Shown: one piece after another, positions 5,513 through 9,557 of the stretch | How positions within the stretch are numbered: position 1 is the stretch's first letter | Layout: every line of letters starts with the position of its first letter | DNA from: Propionibacteriaceae bacterium | Lineage (GTDB): Bacteria > Actinomycetota > Actinomycetes > Propionibacteriales > Propionibacteriaceae | Reading direction: 5' to 3' | Length of the DNA: 9,557 nt | Assembly: GCA_031282235.1 (NCBI GenBank) | Contig: JAITED010000190.1 | Coordinates: 1-9,557 of the forward strand | Notes under the pieces: generated by a model | What the model was told of the DNA's origin: nothing | Database searches by the model: none | What the model saw: only the letters and a program-made list of their open reading frames with translations | Made by a program: the position numbers and the translations under genes

Positions 5513-5687
5513 CCGTCATACTGCGCGGGGTTAGGGGTTCAACCCCACATCCTTAACTCCGACACCGTGGGGTTCTTTGGTGGTTTTAGCGGTGCGGGTT
5601 TGAGTTCCGGTGCCAGAGCTAGAGATGGTGGTTGAGTGTTTCTCGGTGCAAGTTCCTGGATACTGCGACTGCCGCGCAGCATGACGG
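5513..5687. repeat. 16-bp near-perfect inverted repeat spanning 175 bp
   Basis: CCGTCATACTGCGCGG (5513-5528) is the reverse complement of CCGCGCAGCATGACGG (5672-5687) at 15 of 16 positions. In RNA read from the minus strand the one mismatch becomes a G-U wobble, so all 16 positions could pair. A shorter related piece, CATGACGGGG, occurs at 5718-5727. The arms enclose 143 bp with a further internal stem. I see no target-site duplication and no transposase. Confidence 0.65.
5541..5574. repeat. 8-bp inverted repeat nested in the larger one
   Basis: AACCCCAC (5541-5548) pairs with GTGGGGTT (5567-5574) around an 18-base loop. Immediately to the left GGGGTT (5535-5540) can pair with the same AACCCC, so two foldings compete. 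Confidence 0.5.
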
Positions 5688-5748
5688 AGAAGGTGGCGCG
5701 CAGTGCTCTGCACTAGCCATGACGGGGGGTAACAGGTGCAGGGTGGTA

Positions 5749-8130
5749 TCAGTGGCGCTGGGCGGCGGCTAGTTGAGCGGCGGTGTGCTGGTTGGCGCGG
5801 CGGTTGGCTAGGAAAGCGCGGAGGGTGGATACCACACCGGAGCAGAAGTGGCCGTTTAGAATCTGCAGCACACCGGATACGGTGGCGGCATCCAATAGAC
5901 CTCCGGTGAGTTTCGCCAACTGGCCAAAGGGCAAGTCAGATATGAAAAGCATGCCGATGTCTAGTTGACCGGCGGCTTCCGCTTTGCGTAAACGCCGTTG
6001 TAGCGCGCGGTGAATCAGCCGGGCTAAGAGACTGGGCGCGGTTCCCATCTCGCTGATGAGTGACGCAGGGGTCAGTTCCCTAATGCCGCTGCCGCTGGGC
6101 TCGGGGGTAGCGCTGGCTTCAGGGGTGTCAGGAGCAATAATCTCCAAGCCGTCGTCTGCGGCAGTTGCTTCACCGGGCAGCGTTACGACTCCGCGCAGCC
6201 GAATGTCGGCGACACTAGCTCCGATACGTATTTCATAATCGCCGGGTTCCACCGCCCAACTTTGCGTGGCCACCCGATAGTAACGGAACGCCTGCTCGCC
6301 CAAATCGATTGTCACTAGGGCGCTGGCTCCGGCGGCCAACTCGACGCGGGCGAAGCCGCGTAGCTCCAACTCGGGGCGGGGCACGGCAGCGCTGGCGCGG
6401 TGTACGTAGAGCTGCACCACTTCGGCACCGTCCCGGCTACCAGTGTTGCGAACCTGCAGCGTGGCGCGCTCCGGGGTGAGCGTCAAATCAGAGTACTCAA
6501 AAGTGGTATATGACAGCCCGAACCCGAACGGGAAAGCCACCGGCACTTTAGCGGTGCTGTAGTGGCGATAACCGACGAAAATCCCCTCGCGGTATACGGC
6601 GCTGCGCCCGGTAGCGGGGAACCAGCGCGCAGTCGGAGTGTCCGCAAGCGACACCGGCATGGTCTCGGCGAGCCTGCCCGAGGGGTTCACGCGCCCGGTC
6701 AATACGTCCAACAACCCACCGGCTCCGGCTTGCCCGCCCAAGAATGAGTGCAGCAACGCCTGGCAGTGTTTCAACCACGGGGTCTCTATCACCCCACCTA
6801 AACTCAAAGCGACCACAATACGCGGATTAGCCACCGCTAACGCCCGTAACAAGGCAATTTGGTTGCTGGGTAACGCTAAATTGGCACGGTCTTTGCCCTC
6901 GGATTCGTCGGCTTCCGACAGCCCCAAACTGAGCAGCACCACGTCAGCCGCGCGGGCTGCCGCCACCGCCTCATTTAGCAGCGCGGCATCCGGACGGCCA
7001 TCGCGGCGAAAACCGGGGGCATACGCACTCAACGTCAACTCGGATTCGGTTATTAGACCAAATACGGTGTCCAGTTGGGTCGGGTTTACTTCCGAAGAAC
7101 CGCCACCTTGATAGCGGGGGTGAGCAGCGAAATCCCCAATCACCGCCACTTTCGTACCCGGCGCTAGGGGCAGTAGGTCGCCATCATTCTTCAAGAGCAC
7201 CGTACCCCGCGCCGCAGCCTCACGCGCCAAAGCGTGATGCGCAGCAGTATCAGGGGCGCTCACCGATTCAACTGGAGCGGAAGCACGTATAAGATTCAAC
7301 ATCTCTGAGACGCGGGCATCAACATCGGCTTCGCTTAAGAGCCCGGTTTGGACGGCGGCTACGATTTCGCGCGCTGAGGCATAACCGGCGGCGGGCATCT
7401 CTAGGGTGCCACCGGCGGCGATAGCGGAGACGATGCGGTTTGAGCCGCCCCAGTCGGTGATGACCGCGCCGGTGAAACCCCACTCGTCGCGTAACACCTG
7501 CTGCAACAGCCAGGGGTGCTCGCTGGCGTGGATACCGTTCAGCAGGTTGTAGCTCGACATGATGGCACGGGGGTTTGCTTCCCGCACCACAATCTCAAAC
7601 GCGCTCAGATACAGTTCGCGCAATGTGCGCTCATCCACCACAGAGTCGCTTACCATCCGGTGCAACTCCTGCGAGTTAGCGGCAAAATGCTTCGGACAAG
7701 CAGCTACACCTTGCGATTGGATACCGCGCACGTATCCTGCCGCCATCTTGCCGGAGAGCAACGGATCCTCGGAGAAGTATTCAAAACCCCTCCCGCCCAG
7801 CGGGCTCCGCTTCAGATTCAGCCCCGGCCCCAATACGATATCCACCCCCTGCGCAGCGGCCTCAACAGCGATGGCAACCCCGAGTCGGTAAGCCAACTCG
7901 GGGTCCCAACTGTTAGCGATGGTGGCGGCTGCTGGGAAGCAGGTGGCCGGTAGCGACGGGTTCAACCCCATCCGGTCACCTGCCCCAGCTTGCCTACGTA
8001 CCCCATGCGGCCCATCGGCGAGCCAGAGCGAGCGCAACCCGGCGTGTGGGAAATCGTGTGTCTCCCACATGGTTTTACCAGTCAGCAGCGCTGCCTTTTC
8101 GATGAGCGACAATGCGGGTACGTCGGCCAT
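5749..8130 (-). CDS. Glycoside hydrolase family 3 enzyme (beta-glucosidase-like), cytoplasmic
   Basis: A 793-residue GH3 enzyme, which hydrolyses beta-linked sugars by a retaining mechanism; the substrate (beta-glucoside or other) is not determinable. Domain order is the usual one. The GH3 N-domain spans about 10-280 with LADGPHGVR (37-45), GRGFEYFSEDP (113-123), PKHFAANSQE (146-155) and the nucleophile D226 in VITDWGG. The GH3 C-domain spans about 300-500, with E411 in ESEGKDR as probable acid/base. A fibronectin-III-like domain (about 555-650) has GAEVVQLYV and ELRGFARVEL. A Pro/Glu/Ala-rich linker (about 655-685) leads to a roughly 110-residue helical C-terminal extension with MLFISDLPFGQLAKLTGG, also known on some bifidobacterial GH3 enzymes. 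No signal peptide is seen. ATG 8130 follows AAGGAGG with a 5-nt spacer, 10 nt after the upstream GH3 stop. Confidence 0.95.
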   Translation of the reverse strand: MADVPALSLIEKAALLTGKTMWETHDFPHAGLRSLWLADGPHGVRRQAGAGDRMGLNPSLPATCFPAAATIANSWDPELAYRLGVAIAVEAAAQGVDIVLGPGLNLKRSPLGGRGFEYFSEDPLLSGKMAAGYVRGIQSQGVAACPKHFAANSQELHRMVSDSVVDERTLRELYLSAFEIVVREANPRAIMSSYNLLNGIHASEHPWLLQQVLRDEWGFTGAVITDWGGSNRIVSAIAAGGTLEMPAAGYASAREIVAAVQTGLLSEADVDARVSEMLNLIRASAPVESVSAPDTAAHHALAREAAARGTVLLKNDGDLLPLAPGTKVAVIGDFAAHPRYQGGGSSEVNPTQLDTVFGLITESELTLSAYAPGFRRDGRPDAALLNEAVAAARAADVVLLSLGLSEADESEGKDRANLALPSNQIALLRALAVANPRIVVALSLGGVIETPWLKHCQALLHSFLGGQAGAGGLLDVLTGRVNPSGRLAETMPVSLADTPTARWFPATGRSAVYREGIFVGYRHYSTAKVPVAFPFGFGLSYTTFEYSDLTLTPERATLQVRNTGSRDGAEVVQLYVHRASAAVPRPELELRGFARVELAAGASALVTIDLGEQAFRYYRVATQSWAVEPGDYEIRIGASVADIRLRGVVTLPGEATAADDGLEIIAPDTPEASATPEPSGSGIRELTPASLISEMGTAPSLLARLIHRALQRRLRKAEAAGQLDIGMLFISDLPFGQLAKLTGGLLDAATVSGVLQILNGHFCSGVVSTLRAFLANRRANQHTAAQLAAAQRH

Positions 8131-8135
8131 CGCGG

Positions 8136-8142
8136 CCTCCTT
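8136..8142 (-). promoter_or_regulatory. Shine-Dalgarno overlapping the upstream GH3 stop codon
   Basis: AAGGAGG on the minus strand shares its first two bases with the TAA stop (8143-8141) of the membrane-anchored GH3 gene and lies 5 nt before ATG 8130. This arrangement implies translational coupling of the two GH3 genes. Confidence 0.85.
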
Positions 8143-9557
8143 ATGCTTTACGGGATTGCAACAACCTACGAGTAGTCAACCCCACTAAAGCCAGCGCCGC
8201 AAGCCCTAGCACCGCATCCAATCCATACACGCCCCAGCGCCACAGCGGAGTGATTTGTTCAATACGCGCCCCAGCGGAGATGCCGTTCATCGCGTTGCTG
8301 TTTACTACGGCGTATACGACGTTGTGCGCAGCGCGGCGGATGCCCGCTTGCACGGTGGCGGTCATGTCAGCGTCGTCCAACTTCCACAGTGAGGCGTCGC
8401 TGTTAAGCCACAGGTCAGTGCCAGCTTCCAGCCCCATCCGTAAATCTTCATACGAGAACACCGAGAATGAAGCTTGGTCGGTGATGACCACACCAGTAAA
8501 GCCCCATTCGTCACGCAGCGTATCGGTCATCAGACCGGGGTGAGCGCCGACCCAGAGCGTGCCGATGCGGTTCATAGCGGCCATCGCTCCGATTGCGCCA
8601 CCGTCGCGCACGCTAATCTCGAACGGCTTGAGGTAAATCTCGCGGAGTGCCTGTTCGCTGGCCATCATCGCGCCACCCATCCGGTTATTCTCCTGGTCGT
8701 TGACGGCGAAGTGCTTTATGAACGGAATCACACCTTTAGACTGCGCGCCGCGCACCAAGGCAGCACCCATGTTGCCAGATAGCACCCCGTCCTCTGAGAA
8801 GTACTCAAAGTTACGTCCGCTATATGCACTGCGGTGGATGTTCATAGACGGCGCGTACCAACCGGCGACCCCAAGGTAGATGGAGTCCTCACCGATGGCG
8901 ACACCCATCTTCTCTGCCAACTCATCGTTCCAAGTTGCAGCCAGCACCGACCCCGGCGGGTAGCCCATGCCGGAACTGCCGCCCACTAGGGTGCCAGAGA
9001 TGCCAGCCGGGCCGTCTTTATCCACGGTTGCCGGTAACTGGATGGAGGCCACGCCTAAGGTGGCGTAGCCGCCGACACGCACCAACTGCTCCAACTCCTC
9101 CAAGCTGGTTTGGTTGAGCAGCGTATCCCACAGCGGGTCATCGTAGGCGACTCCGCGTAGCATCGCCGCCGTCAAAGTGCCCAAATCGGGGTCTGTGGTG
9201 TCATACGTGGGAACTTTCGCGTCCGGGTCGGTGGGGACGCTCAGTTCCAGCGCCGCCACGAACTCAGCCGGGGCGTTCCAAGCGCCGTTCGCATACGTCT
9301 TTGGCCAAGTGCCCGTCCAATCTGCGCGGCTCAAATACTTGAAAGTGGCGTCGTGGGTGGTCATATCGGCATCGCTGAACTGGTTGCTAATCTTGATGCC
9401 CGTCTCTGCCGACACCGCGTATGTGGTGGTGTCCAGCGAGCCGATGGTGACTTTATACGCGCTCTCGGCAACCCCAGCGGCATCCATGCCGTCGGCGGTG
9501 CTGAAACCTTTAGCTGCCAAGATGTTGTTCAGCGCATCATGGGCGTTGTTGCCCGTA
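8141..9557 (-). CDS. Membrane-anchored GH3 glycosidase with rearranged domain order (5' end truncated by window edge)
   Basis: The frame runs off the right edge with no start; 472 C-terminal residues are visible. Numbering from a TTG codon at 9520 (an internal Leu), a linker holds YLSRADWTGTWPKTY (62-76). A GH3 N-type catalytic domain covers about 115-405 with DKDGPAG (167-173), RNFEYFSEDG (236-245), IKHFAVNDQENN (268-279) and the nucleophile D348 in VVITDQAS. The chain ends with a membrane span (about 431-451) and a basic tail TTRRLLQSRKA. So the catalytic N-domain sits at the C-terminal end, and the GH3 C-domain with the acid/base would lie upstream, outside the window. This matches a known long bifidobacterial/actinobacterial GH3 type. 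The TM followed by a positive tail implies the enzyme faces outward, anchored at its C-terminus. It is the first visible gene of the GH3 pair. Substrate is unknown. Confidence 0.93.
   Translation of the reverse strand, partial: TGNNAHDALNNILAAKGFSTADGMDAAGVAESAYKVTIGSLDTTTYAVSAETGIKISNQFSDADMTTHDATFKYLSRADWTGTWPKTYANGAWNAPAEFVAALELSVPTDPDAKVPTYDTTDPDLGTLTAAMLRGVAYDDPLWDTLLNQTSLEELEQLVRVGGYATLGVASIQLPATVDKDGPAGISGTLVGGSSGMGYPPGSVLAATWNDELAEKMGVAIGEDSIYLGVAGWYAPSMNIHRSAYSGRNFEYFSEDGVLSGNMGAALVRGAQSKGVIPFIKHFAVNDQENNRMGGAMMASEQALREIYLKPFEISVRDGGAIGAMAAMNRIGTLWVGAHPGLMTDTLRDEWGFTGVVITDQASFSVFSYEDLRMGLEAGTDLWLNSDASLWKLDDADMTATVQAGIRRAAHNVVYAVVNSNAMNGISAGARIEQITPLWRWGVYGLDAVLGLAALALVGLTTRRLLQSRKA

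Larger units (their letters stand above)
5320..5748. other. 429-bp non-coding spacer between GH3 and GtrA genes
   Basis: No convincing gene lies here. A 60-codon minus-strand frame at 5713-5531 encodes a Thr/Lys/His-rich chain with no family resemblance and no clear ribosome binding site. The half next to the GH3 gene (about 5511-5748) holds the inverted repeats listed separately, plus a small hairpin AGTGC/GCACT with a 3-base loop (5702-5714) that may help end GH3 transcription. The half next to GtrA (about 5335-5450) is more AT-rich and is the likely promoter region; minus-strand AATAAT at 5361-5356 resembles a -10 element but has no good -35. Confidence 0.6.

Noticed and set aside
5530..5550. 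tRNA-like string GGTTCAACCCC in the GH3-GtrA spacer
   Set aside because: A proper T stem cannot form around it (stem positions mismatch), and no matching acceptor, D or anticodon arms are present.
5531..5713. 60-codon minus-strand frame in the GH3-GtrA spacer
   Set aside because: No ribosome binding site or family resemblance, and its sequence is largely accounted for by the inverted repeats.
6638..7111. 157-codon plus-strand frame inside the cytoplasmic GH3 gene
   Set aside because: Antisense shadow of a strongly supported enzyme.
8112..8543. 143-codon plus-strand frame across the GH3 junction
   Set aside because: It crosses the coupled stop/start of two minus-strand genes and has no recognisable features.
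8141..9520. Treating TTG 9520 as the start of the anchored GH3
   Set aside because: The frame continues upstream to the edge with protein-like sequence (GNNAHDALNNI), so the gene is truncated by the window.

Overview
This 9.6 kb window looks like chromosomal DNA of a moderately GC-rich actinobacterium (roughly 57-60% G+C by eye). The evidence is the gene set: a DUF501 gene directly followed by a short Ppx/GppA phosphatase gene and a leucine tRNA, a long actinobacterial-type FtsB/DivIC protein, a GtrA-family protein with the glycine-rich segment I associate with bifidobacterial and actinomycete versions, and a membrane-anchored GH3 enzyme with rearranged domains of the kind known from Bifidobacterium and its relatives. 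A host-associated member of Bifidobacteriales or Actinomycetales is my best guess; the genus cannot be named from this window.

Layout. Positions 1-371 (minus) hold the N-terminal part of a CPBP-type membrane protein that runs off the left edge. It is divergent from a VOC/glyoxalase-like gene (476-1117, plus). A 171-bp spacer with a long inverted repeat leads into the coupled pair DUF501 (1289-1915) and Ppx/GppA (1929-2852), then tRNA-Leu(UAA) (2871-2944). Non-coding DNA with two hairpins and an imperfect direct repeat (2945-3169) separates these from a minus-strand block converging on them. In transcription order, from the right edge, that block is: membrane-anchored GH3 (8141-9557, truncated by the window), soluble GH3 (5749-8130), a 429-bp spacer with a 16-bp inverted repeat, GtrA-family protein (4675-5319), YwaF-like membrane protein (3856-4611) and the FtsB-like divisome protein (3170-3802).

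How the genes may work together. The two GH3 enzymes are translationally coupled: the Shine-Dalgarno sequence of the second overlaps the stop codon of the first. They pair a C-terminally membrane-anchored glycosidase with a cytoplasmic one, suggesting two-stage handling of a beta-linked glycoside. DUF501, Ppx and the tRNA are a conserved actinobacterial neighbourhood, in which the FtsB/DivIC gene normally sits just upstream on the same strand; here it lies downstream in the opposite orientation, so a local rearrangement is likely.

The least explained signals are non-coding: three separate stretches of inverted repeats or hairpins (1132-1213, 2963-3123, 5513-5687), and a window-wide excess of the pentamer ATACG/CGTAT. 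I see no CRISPR array, transposase, phage gene or recognisable defence system.
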